A program made the position numbers and the translations under genes. Shown here piece after piece: positions 1 to 7,715 of a DNA stretch of 64,000 nucleotides. Source of the stretch: an uncultured Planococcus sp. (GTDB taxonomy: Bacteria; Bacillota; Bacilli; Bacillales_A; Planococcaceae); assembly GCA_947493585.1 (NCBI GenBank), contig CANLRI010000001.1, positions 1,240,001 through 1,304,000 on the forward strand, in the 5' to 3' direction. Numbering within the stretch: the stretch's first letter is position 1; the number at the start of each line of letters is the position of its first letter. A model generated the notes under the pieces. That model was not told the DNA's origin and did not search any database. It was given only the letters and a program-made list of their open reading frames with translations.

Positions 1-389
1 ACAAGCGGACGGGACAAAAAGGATCGCAAGCCCTTCAAAAAGTGGACGTGAAATTAACGACGACTACCCGGAAAATCACGAATAGCATTTTTAATCTGGA
101 GTTCTTCCAAACTGAGAAAGTGGAAGATAAAAGGGTGCCAAGGAAAGTTGTCATTTATATGGCAGGCGATGATGGAGAAGTGCTGTCCAATGAAGAAACA
201 ATTATTGGAGACCGCTCATTCGACAATCCGTCAGATCGCACCTTCAAATTGCGTTTTGTACTGAAGAGTATAATCTATGATAGAAGCAAAACTTATTATT
301 TAATGATAAAAGATGCAGAAACTGGCATCATGACGGAACGGGTACCATTTTCAATCAACTTAGGCATCGCCAGTGATTTTGATTTTTGA
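1..389 (+). CDS. pglZ: BREX-1 phosphatase PglZ, C-terminal end (partial)
   Basis: The reading frame is open from the left edge (first full codon at base 3) and ends in TGA at 387-389, so this is the 3' end of a longer gene. About 128 residues are visible. The tail resembles what I recall of the C-terminal beta-rich module of type A PglZ proteins: an SIFNLEFFQ stretch, a DRSFDNPSDR stretch, a charged KTYYLMIKDAETG stretch and a terminal DFDF. PglZ is an alkaline-phosphatase-superfamily protein essential to BREX phage exclusion; its catalytic domain would lie outside the window. The immediate downstream neighbour, brxL, starts 16 bases after the stop, which is the standard type 1 BREX order and is the strongest argument for the call. 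Confidence 0.8.
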   Translation, partial: KRTGQKGSQALQKVDVKLTTTTRKITNSIFNLEFFQTEKVEDKRVPRKVVIYMAGDDGEVLSNEETIIGDRSFDNPSDRTFKLRFVLKSIIYDRSKTYYLMIKDAETGIMTERVPFSINLGIASDFDF

Positions 390-405
390 GTGAGGAGCGT
401 TGTGG

Positions 406-2463
406 ATGAGCGAGCGTATAGATCAAGTGAAGACTTTAGACCTCGATAAAAAGCTGAATGACACTTTTGCTGGCCGTGTCGTCCGTAAAGATTTAACGAA
501 GCTCATTAAAGAAGGTGCGAACGTACCGGTCTATGTCCTAGAATATCTACTAGGGATGTATGCGGCCACGGATGATGAAGAAAGCATCCGCGAAGGGGTA
601 GATCGGGTAAAGAAGATTCTCTCAGACAACTTTGTAAGGCCAGATGAAGCGGAAAAGATCAAGTCTCGCATTCGGGAGCTTGGCCAATATTCGATTATTG
701 ATAAAGTGTCTGTCACACTGAATCCTAAATTGGATATATATGAAGCTGAATTCTCCAATTTAGGATTAAAAGGAGTGCCAGTCGGTTCGAACTTTGTAAA
801 AGAATTCGATAAGCTATTAGTCGGCGGAATCTGGTGCATGGTGAAGATAGATTACTATTACGATGAAGAAGCCAGAAGTAATAATCCTTTTAGTGTTAGC
901 AGCTTGCAGCCAATCCAGATGCCGAATATGGACATCACTGAAGTATTTGAAGGACGAAAGCAATTTACGAAAGACGAGTGGATTGATGTATTGATCCGTT
1001 CTACGGGTATGGAACCAACGCAGTTGGAGGATCGAGTTAAGTGGCATCTATTGTTGCGTCTAGTACCTTTAGTTGAGAACAACTACAATATGTGCGAGTT
1101 GGGTCCACGTGGAACAGGGAAATCACATGTATATAAAGAAATCTCTCCAAACTCCATCCTCGTATCGGGTGGCCAATCAACTGTCGCTAACCTTTTTTAT
1201 AATATGACGACACGTAAAATTGGTCTTGTCGGTATGTGGGACTGTGTAGCATTTGATGAAGTGGCAGGGATTCGTTTTAAAGACAATGATGGCATCCAGA
1301 TTATGAAAGACTATATGGCATCAGGATCTTTTGCTCGTGGAAAAGAAGAGAAGAATGCTAGTGCTTCTATGGTTTTTGTAGGGAATATCAATCAAAGCGT
1401 GGATGTCTTGTTGAAAACCTCGCATTTATTTGCACCTTTCCCACCTGAGATGGCCAATGATACGGCTTTCTTTGACCGGATGCATTATTATATGCCAGGG
1501 TGGGAAATCCCGAAAATGCGACCGGATTTCTTTACTGATAAATATGGATTTATCGTTGATTACATTGCGGAGTTTTTCCGGGAAATGCGGAAGCGGTCGT
1601 TTGCTGATTCGATTGATAGGTATTTCAAGCTAGGCAACAATTTGAACCAGCGTGATACCATCGCAGTACGGAAGACGGTATCAGGTATGGTAAAACTAAT
1701 TTACCCAAATGGAGAATACACTAAGGCAGATATTGAAGAAATTCTTCGATATGCATTAGAAGGCCGGCGCCGTGTCAAAGAACAGCTTAAAAAAATCGGT
1801 GGCATGGAATTTTACGATGTAATGTTCTCTTATTTAGATAAAGAATCTATGGAAGAAGAGCACATCTCTGTCCCAGAACAAGGCGGAGGCAAACTGATTC
1901 CAGAGGGAATGGGTAAACCAGGGCATGTTTATGTAGTCGGACACGGGTATTCAGGGATGATTGGTGTCTATAAGCTCGAAAATCAGGTCGTAAGTGGGAC
2001 TGGAAAGTTCGACAAGTCAGGTGTCAGTTCATCAAGAGAGACTCGAGAAAGCTTAGATACGGCTTTCCGTTACTTCACAGCTAATAGTAAACGCATTAGC
2101 AATACAATCGCTATCAAAACGAAAGATTATCTGATGCACATCAGTGATCTGCAAGGCATTGGGCTAACAGAAGAACTTGCCATCGCTGAATTGATTGGGC
2201 TGTGTTCAGGGGCATTAGACAAGCCTGTACAAGAGAGCACAGTTATTATTGGCAACATGACAGTTGGCGGCACAATAGCAAAAATAGAAGAGTTTGCAAA
2301 CGTTTTGCAAGTCTGCGTTGATGCTGGTGCAAAGAAAGTGTTAATTCCGGCATCGGCTGTTATGGATTTACAAACAGTGCCACCGGATTTACTAGTGAAA
2401 GTGCAACCAGTGTTTTACTCAGATCCAGTTGATGCAGTTTATAAAGCATTAGGGGTATCATAA
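406..2463 (+). CDS. brxL: BREX system Lon-like AAA+ protein BrxL
   Basis: A 685-residue protein of the length usual for BrxL, the last gene of type 1 BREX operons. BREX lets phage DNA enter but blocks its replication and methylates host DNA; BrxL is an AAA+ DNA-binding factor needed for restriction. Walker A (GPRGTGKS) is at about residues 233-240 and a Walker B-like stretch (WDCVAFDEVAG) at about 278-288. The last 180 residues resemble a Lon protease domain (IGLTEELAIAEL, then DAGAKKVLIPAS), but by hand alignment the Ser-Lys pair of Lon is not evident. I start it at ATG 406, which has GAGGAG at 392-397, rather than the upstream TTG at 400. A strong terminator follows, so BREX transcription probably ends here. 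Confidence 0.93.
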   Translation: MSERIDQVKTLDLDKKLNDTFAGRVVRKDLTKLIKEGANVPVYVLEYLLGMYAATDDEESIREGVDRVKKILSDNFVRPDEAEKIKSRIRELGQYSIIDKVSVTLNPKLDIYEAEFSNLGLKGVPVGSNFVKEFDKLLVGGIWCMVKIDYYYDEEARSNNPFSVSSLQPIQMPNMDITEVFEGRKQFTKDEWIDVLIRSTGMEPTQLEDRVKWHLLLRLVPLVENNYNMCELGPRGTGKSHVYKEISPNSILVSGGQSTVANLFYNMTTRKIGLVGMWDCVAFDEVAGIRFKDNDGIQIMKDYMASGSFARGKEEKNASASMVFVGNINQSVDVLLKTSHLFAPFPPEMANDTAFFDRMHYYMPGWEIPKMRPDFFTDKYGFIVDYIAEFFREMRKRSFADSIDRYFKLGNNLNQRDTIAVRKTVSGMVKLIYPNGEYTKADIEEILRYALEGRRRVKEQLKKIGGMEFYDVMFSYLDKESMEEEHISVPEQGGGKLIPEGMGKPGHVYVVGHGYSGMIGVYKLENQVVSGTGKFDKSGVSSSRETRESLDTAFRYFTANSKRISNTIAIKTKDYLMHISDLQGIGLTEELAIAELIGLCSGALDKPVQESTVIIGNMTVGGTIAKIEEFANVLQVCVDAGAKKVLIPASAVMDLQTVPPDLLVKVQPVFYSDPVDAVYKALGVS

Positions 2464-2483
2464 CTTATCAATCATATATTTTA

Positions 2484-2521
2484 AGAGCAGGTGCTAAGAA
2501 ACTAGCGCCTGCTCTTTTTTT
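2484..2521 (+). terminator. Rho-independent terminator after brxL
   Basis: A 13-bp stem (AGAGCAGGTGCTA paired with TAGCGCCTGCTCT, one G-T pair) is followed by a run of T. It closes the BREX operon. Confidence 0.9.
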
Positions 2522-2592
2522 GCAATGATGTTTCAGTTAAATTATTAATATTCAAAGTCGGAATTAAATTTTGAGTTAATTATTACAGTCAT

Positions 2593-3171
2593 TTATCTTA
2601 ATAGCTCTCTTACAAAATAAAAGTTTTCCTGAGCCTTTTTATTTCGATATTTCAGTTTAGATCTTTCGTCTCGTATAACTGCTCTAGCATTTAAAAGGTA
2701 TGGTGTTTCCACTAAGACATGATATGTTTCGTTTTCATAACTCCTATGTTCTGGGCATTCGAACCAAGTAAACATAAAGTATTGTGCTTCTGTAACTGTA
2801 AGAAGCTCATAAAACCACTTAGGATTAATATTATATTCCTTACTACTATAGTGAGAATCAGTATTTAAATTGGCATTTTTAGTTGCTTTAAGATGAGATA
2901 ATAGACGTTTTCTTACATCTCCGCTTCCAATGTAGACCGGTACTAATAAATTGCGAGATGAAATCCATAATAAAACAATGTATACACCATTGGAAATGCC
3001 AGAAACGGACTTTGCAATTTCTTCAGCAGTAAGCTTTAATACCGGTGCATACATAGGCAAACCTGAAAAACTTGGTAAAAGACAACTATGTGGAGACGGG
3101 GTTGGCAAGGTATCAGGAAATAGAGGAGGGAAAACCAACTGATAATCATATTGACCATTGTTAGTAGGCAT
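2593..3171 (-). CDS. GIY-YIG domain protein of unknown role
   Basis: A 192-residue protein, convergent to brxL. The first 45 residues are Pro-rich and unrecognised. A GIY-YIG nuclease-like core follows: GVYIVLL at about 62-68 (GIY), PVYIGSG at about 78-84 (YIG), a basic RKRLLSH segment just after, and VETPYLLNAR near 154-163, whose Glu and Asn sit where the family has its metal-binding Glu and the conserved LN. An SD (AAGGAG) lies 8 bases before the ATG at 3171. GIY-YIG proteins cut or nick DNA, or act as structural relatives; the target here cannot be told. Its position between BREX and the Rep module suggests cargo of the same island, either defence or mobility. Fold is moderately sure, function is not. 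Confidence 0.65.
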   Translation of the reverse strand: MPTNNGQYDYQLVFPPLFPDTLPTPSPHSCLLPSFSGLPMYAPVLKLTAEEIAKSVSGISNGVYIVLLWISSRNLLVPVYIGSGDVRKRLLSHLKATKNANLNTDSHYSSKEYNINPKWFYELLTVTEAQYFMFTWFECPEHRSYENETYHVLVETPYLLNARAVIRDERSKLKYRNKKAQENFYFVRELLR

Positions 3172-3503
3172 AATAACAACTCCTTTTATTTAGATAATAG
3201 CGATGTAATGCACCTCATACCAGCAATATGTCCGGAAAGGGGCGCATTTGGGAGTATTCAGTAGCATCTCTATAAGATGCCTAATATTTGCTGCAAAGAT
3301 GACCAATATGAAGTTTTTATGGGGTTGTATAGGCATATGCGCTATTCGACCGAAGAGGTGCTTCTAAAATATAATTAGCATATGAACAAGCAGTAAGAAT
3401 CACACCCGGGCAGTAAAGTTCATATAAGTGCAGTACTTAGTAATTAACTTGATAAATAGTGATTAATTTGACGAAAGTAATTACTATTTCTAAAGGAGAA
3501 ACC
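3172..3503. other. Intergenic region upstream of rep, possible origin
   Basis: About 330 AT-rich bases between the divergent GIY-YIG and rep genes. It must hold promoters for both. I see a small hairpin (GCATCT, loop CTATA, AGATGC) at 3264-3280 and AT-rich runs nearer to rep (about 3425-3480). HUH Rep proteins often nick at a hairpin upstream of their own gene, so this is the natural place for an origin, but no known nick consensus is recognisable. No gene is seen. Confidence 0.3.
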
Positions 3504-4280
3504 ATGGAGCATTCATATACAAAAGCAGTAATCAGTCACAGGAACATTGAGATAACACATCAGCGGCATCGATCAAATATAGGCAAGACATCATCTTCTG
3601 GAGGACGTACATCAGCAGCTAGTACAGACCCAGACAGTTTAGAAGTTAATAAGAAAACTAGTATTAAAAGAGCTCGGAGAAATCTTAAAAGGTTGATTGA
3701 ATGTAACTTTACAGATACTTATGCGTTCATAACATTAACTTTTGATGATTCTACAGCAACTGATATAACAGACATCAGTACATGCCTGAAAAAGTTTAAC
3801 GACTTTAAAAAAAGGCTCGCTTACTATACAGAGAAAAACCATTTACCTGACTTTCAATATATCGCTGTTATGGAATTCCAGGATCAAAATCGACAAGGAG
3901 CTATTCACTTTCATGTGATATGTAACCTGACTGAGGTTTCAAATACGGTTTTAAAAGAGCTTTGGCAAAATGGTTATTTACACAGAGCTGTCGTAAATTC
4001 AGATATAACCGAAAACAAAAAAATAGCCTTTTATCTGAGCAAAGGAATCACTGATGAAAGACTTACAGGTAAGAAAAAATACTACCATTCAAGGAATCTA
4101 AAAAAGCCTCTCATCTTAGATATAGAGGATGTAGAGAGATTTTACGAAACACTTAACAATTGTCAATCGACTTTTATTACTGGTGGAGCTTATATGAGTC
4201 CTTTCAGTGGTGAAACTAGATATGAAAACTACTATATTAAAAATCCAAAGGAGCTTATAAATTATGTGCAAAACTTATAA
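3504..4280 (+). CDS. HUH-type rolling-circle replication initiator (Rep/relaxase-like)
   Basis: A 258-residue protein with the three HUH-endonuclease motifs in order: motif I FITLTF at about 75-80, motif II GAIHFHVI with the two metal-binding His at about 135 and 137, and motif III FYLSKG with candidate nucleophile Tyr about 177 and Lys about 180. Such enzymes nick one strand, stay bound through the Tyr and start rolling-circle replication or transfer. ATG 3504 is chosen because AAAGGAG ends 5 bases upstream; a longer frame from 3459 lacks an SD. The downstream HTH gene overlaps its end by 17 bases, so they are probably translationally coupled. With an integrase in the same island, the best role is replication or mobilisation of the excised element. 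A family more precise than HUH Rep cannot be assigned by eye. Confidence 0.8.
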   Translation: MEHSYTKAVISHRNIEITHQRHRSNIGKTSSSGGRTSAASTDPDSLEVNKKTSIKRARRNLKRLIECNFTDTYAFITLTFDDSTATDITDISTCLKKFNDFKKRLAYYTEKNHLPDFQYIAVMEFQDQNRQGAIHFHVICNLTEVSNTVLKELWQNGYLHRAVVNSDITENKKIAFYLSKGITDERLTGKKKYYHSRNLKKPLILDIEDVERFYETLNNCQSTFITGGAYMSPFSGETRYENYYIKNPKELINYVQNL

Positions 4281-4467
4281 CGAATACCCAGATGTATTAA
4301 ATGTTTCAGATATCCAGGAGCTTCTTGGAATAGGAAGAAAACAAGCATATGAATTGGTTCACTCTGAACAATTCCATGTTATTAAAGTGGGGAAAAGGAT
4401 TAAAGTATCCAAAAATATTCTAATTAACTGGATTGAAGGAGGAAATAATTATGCACTCAGTAAATAA
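4264..4467 (+). CDS. Excisionase-like helix-turn-helix protein
   Basis: A 67-residue protein with a single MerR/Xis-type winged helix: LNVSDIQELLGIGRKQAYELV followed by HVIKVGKRIKVSKNILINWI, the pattern of small excisionase (DUF3853/HTH_17-type) proteins. These bind and bend attachment-site DNA to direct integrase toward excision, or act as small regulators. It overlaps the end of rep by 17 bases and the start of the next gene by 17 bases, forming a tight three-gene operon. Start ATG 4264 has AAAGGAG about 11 bases upstream, a little far, which fits coupling to rep. Excisionase is inferred from size, fold and the integrase nearby. Confidence 0.7.
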   Translation: MCKTYNEYPDVLNVSDIQELLGIGRKQAYELVHSEQFHVIKVGKRIKVSKNILINWIEGGNNYALSK

Positions 4468-5182
4468 ACTAATTGATTGTGGCGGGACCGTACTTTTATA
4501 TGAATCAAAAAATAAAAGTACAGGTGTTAGTGATAATAAAATTGAGAATCTCAGAGTTTCTTTAATAACAAACTTTGTAACTGATCAATTTTTAGCAGTA
4601 TTTCACTTAAAGATATCATTAAGCGAGTATGGAGGAGTTAAAGAAAAACTAGAGCAATTTCTTAATGAACTTAAAAGTTCAAGTGGCTTAAAAGACATTA
4701 GTTACATGGCTGTAGCGCACCCTTCCCAATCTAAGGAAAGTGACTATGCAATGATATACCTAGTAACAAATATAGAAGTAGCTGTATTAACAGCTTCGGT
4801 GAACAATGAGGTTCTAGAGGATCTGGAAGAGGCATACTTTGAAAACCTATGGAAGAACGAGCTTACTATAGATGTTTATACAGGAAAGCAGTTATTAGAA
4901 ACTTTCACTACTGCTTATGAGGAAGGCTTAAAATCAAGCGTCTTTGAAGAGATGCCTATCAAATTTAGAAAAAATTTAAAGTCTCCGGAAGTTCTTTATG
5001 ATGGAGAGGCAAGTGAATACTTGAAAAAAGAAAAAGTACTCAATTATCCATATTTCAGAAGTGAAGAGTTTTTTTCAAACAAAGCAGGATACCACACACT
5101 ATATGAATACTCTCAATATGGATACTTCCATGAACATACCACCTACCTTGATAGTGAGGAGGAGTTTGATAGCTACAGGTAA
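4451..5182 (+). CDS. Unrecognised 243-aa protein of the rep operon
   Basis: I do not recognise this protein. It is acidic, soluble-looking, without signal peptide or membrane segments. It starts at ATG 4451 behind AAGGAGG; a TTG start at 4433 is less likely. The N-terminal half alternates hydrophobic beta-like stretches (VSLITNFVTDQFLAVFHLKI; YAMIYLVTNIEVAVL), and the C-terminal end is rich in Tyr, Phe and Glu (YFRSEEFF, EYSQYGYFHEHTTY). It is the third gene of the rep-HTH operon, overlapping the HTH gene by 17 bases, and is followed by a terminator. Position suggests a mobility or maintenance partner of Rep, or cargo translated with it. No function is assigned. Confidence 0.75.
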   Translation: MHSVNKLIDCGGTVLLYESKNKSTGVSDNKIENLRVSLITNFVTDQFLAVFHLKISLSEYGGVKEKLEQFLNELKSSSGLKDISYMAVAHPSQSKESDYAMIYLVTNIEVAVLTASVNNEVLEDLEEAYFENLWKNELTIDVYTGKQLLETFTTAYEEGLKSSVFEEMPIKFRKNLKSPEVLYDGEASEYLKKEKVLNYPYFRSEEFFSNKAGYHTLYEYSQYGYFHEHTTYLDSEEEFDSYR

Positions 5183-5211
5183 CGTTGCGGAATTACCTAA
5201 GGTTCCGAAAG

Positions 5212-5238
5212 AAAAGCTCTTATATAGAGCTTTTTTTT
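5212..5238 (+). terminator. Terminator of the rep operon
   Basis: Stem AAAGCTCT / AGAGCTTT with a short AT loop, then eight T. It ends the rep-HTH-orphan transcript. Confidence 0.8.
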
Positions 5239-5506
5239 GTGGATTTTATAATAGTTAATCTTCACAATATGATAGGTTTTATACTCCCTGGTAGCCGAAG
5301 GCTCTTTTTAAATAATCTGAGTGATTTTAATGTCTAACCACTAATCATTATGCATAGAAAGGGAAGTAAATAGATTATTATTAGGGTAGATTTTATACTT
5401 TAATATTAAGTATTCTCCTCGTAATTTTGATATCACAGTCCAAATCATAAAACTCTTGATATTACGATCAAGCCCGTAGTGTATCTATTTCTAGCCTGAA
5501 TAGTAT
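5239..5506. other. AT-rich spacer without visible genes
   Basis: Between the rep-operon terminator and the convergent cREC gene. It contains a near-palindrome around TTTAATATTAAG (about 5398-5412) and otherwise nothing I can support. Confidence 0.4.
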
Positions 5507-5869
5507 TTACTCTCCTGAATACTTATTCTTGGTAATAGGGTAGTGGTAAACCTCAATATCTTCACTAATAAATCCTCTTCTTTGTGCACCTTTTAATGTA
5601 TGGTACATATTTTCACGTCCTACACCATTATCTGTGTGCAAGTAGATTTTGCTAGCGTAATATCCTCTTTCACAGAATAGCTTCACTAGATCATAGCCAG
5701 TCGGTAAAAGATTTCCTGCATCGTCCTCTCCTAAATCATGGTCTAAAGTCATGATTCTTACTGTGTAGTTTTCTAAATAATATATTGCTTCCTCGATATT
5801 CCTAGCCAATACAAACCCTTCTGGACAATCTCTCAAATCATCTAAGTACAAGTTGATTTCTTCCTTCAA
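5507..5869 (-). CDS. Cyclic-phosphate-processing receiver (cREC) domain protein
   Basis: A 120-residue single-domain protein resembling the receiver-like family named cyclic-phosphate processing REC. Visible features: LYLDDLRDCPEG near the N-terminus (paired Asp at residues 10-11 and an Arg), MTLDHDLGEDD in the middle, and LHTDNGVGRENM with conserved His, Asn and Glu-Asn toward the end. The family is proposed to act on cyclic phosphate ends of RNA or nucleotides; that is recalled knowledge and not experimentally settled to my knowledge. TTG 5869 is preferred because AGAGGTGA precedes it by about 5 bases; the ATG at 5887 has no SD. It sits alone between the rep operon and the integrase, on the opposite strand, as a cargo gene would. 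Confidence 0.7.
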   Translation of the reverse strand: MKEEINLYLDDLRDCPEGFVLARNIEEAIYYLENYTVRIMTLDHDLGEDDAGNLLPTGYDLVKLFCERGYYASKIYLHTDNGVGRENMYHTLKGAQRRGFISEDIEVYHYPITKNKYSGE

Positions 5870-6212
5870 ACTAGTCACCTCTCTCATTTATATTTTGAAC
5901 CAGGCATTGTTTAATTTTTAGCAAAGTAAGGCATTCGAACAAAAGAATATCTAGTCGACCTTTTGTGCAGCTGATCTATAACAGTTGTCTTTATCTTAGA
6001 TTAAATCAGGCTCTATATAAGCATGTAAGAATTACCAGTCATATTATGGTTATTCTAAGCTCTATATTTATTCCTGTCTACCAAACTTAGAATTGCAACA
6101 AATTTAGCAGGGGGGGCACCGAACTTCAATAGATGCAACATATTACTTACCAGCTACTCCCTGAAATTTTTTTATATTTTTTCAATCTCAAGGGTGATTT
6201 TCGAGGGATCTC

Positions 6213-6240
6213 GAGTATTTCGTAGTATTTAGGAGTATCA
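6213..6240 (+). repeat. Three tandem 10-bp-phased AGTAT units
   Basis: GAGTATTT, TAGTATTT and GAGTATCA begin at 6213, 6223 and 6233, one helical turn apart on the same DNA face. They look like binding sites for a small DNA-binding protein (excisionase, integrase arm or Rep iteron). Confidence 0.45.
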
Positions 6241-6425
6241 GTCCTTTGAGTGCAAAATACCTTATCTTTTCATATTTATATGAACATTAACGCGATATGA
6301 AGGCTGTCGATGGAAATAGTAATTACTATGCGTGCAAATATATAATAAGACTAGAAATAAGAAGAAATCATTACAGACTACGAGCAATTACAAAAAAGAC
6401 ATTTCATTTAATTTTTTTAACTTAA

Positions 6426-6444
6426 GTTGTATTATTAATACAAC
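6426..6444. promoter_or_regulatory. Perfect 9-bp-arm palindrome upstream of integrase
   Basis: GTTGTATTA-T-TAATACAAC, 53 bases before the integrase start. It is the size of a dimeric repressor operator and lies where the integrase promoter should be. The binding protein is unknown. Confidence 0.5.
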
Positions 6445-6496
6445 ACTGTCAGTGACTAAATTTGAGATGAGGTGACCATTCTAAGGAGGAAGTAAA

Positions 6497-7603
6497 GTGC
6501 CGGTATATAAAGACGATAATAGAGGAACATGGTTTTATGTATTAAATTTTCACAATGAAATGGGTGAAAGAAAGCAAAAGCGAAAAAGAGGATTTAAAAC
6601 CAAGAAGGCAGCATCAGAAGCACTTAAAGAAGTAGAAGTGGATATGAGTAGAGGGAGTTATATAGCTCCTGCAAAAATAAAGTTTGGTGAATTTATATAC
6701 GAATGGCTAAAGATTAAAAGTATGTCTTTAGGTAACCAAACTATTCTATTGTATGAGATAAATATCAAAACACATGTGATACCTATCCTTGGTAACTTAC
6801 AATTAGATCAAGTGAAATCATTGCACATACAACGTTTTGTGGCAGATTTAAGGGATAAGGGATTAGCAGATTCTACTATTAAACGAGTTTATAGTATTGT
6901 GAATACTTGTTTGAACTATGCTGTTAAAGTGGGTATTCTATCTGTCAATGAAGCATCAAAGATTGAGAGTCTAAAAGTGAACTACAAAAAGATGGGAATT
7001 TGGGATATTGAACAAATTAATAAATTTCTAAAGGTTGCAGAAGGACATAGATACTATAGTGTTTTTTATATAGCAATCATGACAGGATTAAGGCAAGGAG
7101 AACTATTAGGCTTGCGTTGGGAAGATGTGGATCTTAAACAGCGGGTATTACATGTCAGGCAGATTTTAGAACATGACGGTAAGTCCTTTAAGGAAGGTGC
7201 CAAGACCAAAAGTAGTGTAAGGTCTATAGCGATTTCATCAAGCGTTAAGAGCTTGTTGTTACAACATAAAGACCGGCTGGATAGTGAAAGAGATTATTTA
7301 GGAAAAGACTATACCAATTTAAACTTGGTCATGTGTACGGAGAAGGGGACACCTATTAATCCTCGGAACTTAATAAGAGCATTCAAGCAACTAAGTGAAA
7401 TAGCAGACTTGCCAAGAATTCGTTTTCACGATTTGAGACACACCCATGCAACTCTAATGATCTCGCAGAACGAACCTATGAAATTAATTGCTGATCGATT
7501 GGGGCATAGTAAGATTTCCACTACTATGGATACCTATGGTCATCTATTACCAAACATGCAAAGAGATGCTTCTGATAGGCTCGATCGAACTTTATTTGGT
7601 TAA
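6497..7603 (+). CDS. int: Tyrosine site-specific recombinase (phage/ICE integrase)
   Basis: A 368-residue integrase of the Tn916/phage type. The N-terminal AP2-like arm-binding region (about 1-60, TWFYVLNF, then KRGFKTKKAASEAL) precedes a SAM-like core-binding domain (about 60-165) and the catalytic domain with Arg199 (TGLRQGELLGL), HDLRH at 311-315 (His311, Arg314), LGH with His337 and nucleophile Tyr347 in MDTYGHLLP. It would catalyse integration and excision of the island. GTG 6497 is set by AAGGAGG 8 bases upstream. The gene ends about 110 bases from the 3' end of a tRNA-Val, the classical arrangement in which the tRNA 3' end serves as attB. The 67-aa HTH protein is its probable excisionase. 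Confidence 0.93.
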   Translation: MPVYKDDNRGTWFYVLNFHNEMGERKQKRKRGFKTKKAASEALKEVEVDMSRGSYIAPAKIKFGEFIYEWLKIKSMSLGNQTILLYEINIKTHVIPILGNLQLDQVKSLHIQRFVADLRDKGLADSTIKRVYSIVNTCLNYAVKVGILSVNEASKIESLKVNYKKMGIWDIEQINKFLKVAEGHRYYSVFYIAIMTGLRQGELLGLRWEDVDLKQRVLHVRQILEHDGKSFKEGAKTKSSVRSIAISSSVKSLLLQHKDRLDSERDYLGKDYTNLNLVMCTEKGTPINPRNLIRAFKQLSEIADLPRIRFHDLRHTHATLMISQNEPMKLIADRLGHSKISTTMDTYGHLLPNMQRDASDRLDRTLFG

Positions 7604-7605
7604 AT

Positions 7606-7623
7606 GATGCCAAACGGATGCCA
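7606..7623 (+). repeat. GATGCCA direct repeat after int
   Basis: GATGCCA occurs at 7606-7612 and 7617-7623, an 11-bp period, immediately after the integrase stop and before the tRNA. It is a candidate pair of integrase arm-binding sites. Confidence 0.4.
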
Positions 7624-7636
7624 CGCTGATAAAACC

Positions 7637-7669
7637 AAAAAAAAGAACACCTCATATGAGATGTTCTTT
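7637..7669 (-). terminator. Terminator downstream of tRNA-Val
   Basis: Read on the minus strand, AAAGAACATCTCAT pairs with ATGAGGTGTTCTTT (one wobble) and is followed by eight T. It would terminate the tRNA transcript; because it lies beyond the tRNA 3' end it was probably supplied by the integrated element. Confidence 0.75.
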
Positions 7670-7715
7670 CCTGTGAAAGCCTTGCTACTAAAGGGTTTAT
7701 GTATTCACAGTTGTA

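Larger units (their letters stand above)
5870..6496. other. Integrase upstream region with repeats and palindrome
   Basis: More than 600 AT-rich bases between divergent cREC and integrase genes. It contains a run of seven G (about 6111), three 10-bp-spaced AGTAT units (6213-6240) and a perfect inverted repeat (6426-6444) just before the integrase. No ORF looks real. This size and content would suit regulatory or recombination sites of the element. Confidence 0.5.

Noticed and set aside
2522..3503. Left attachment site of a small element excluding BREX
   Set aside because: No stretch resembling the tRNA-Val 3' end was found in this interval.
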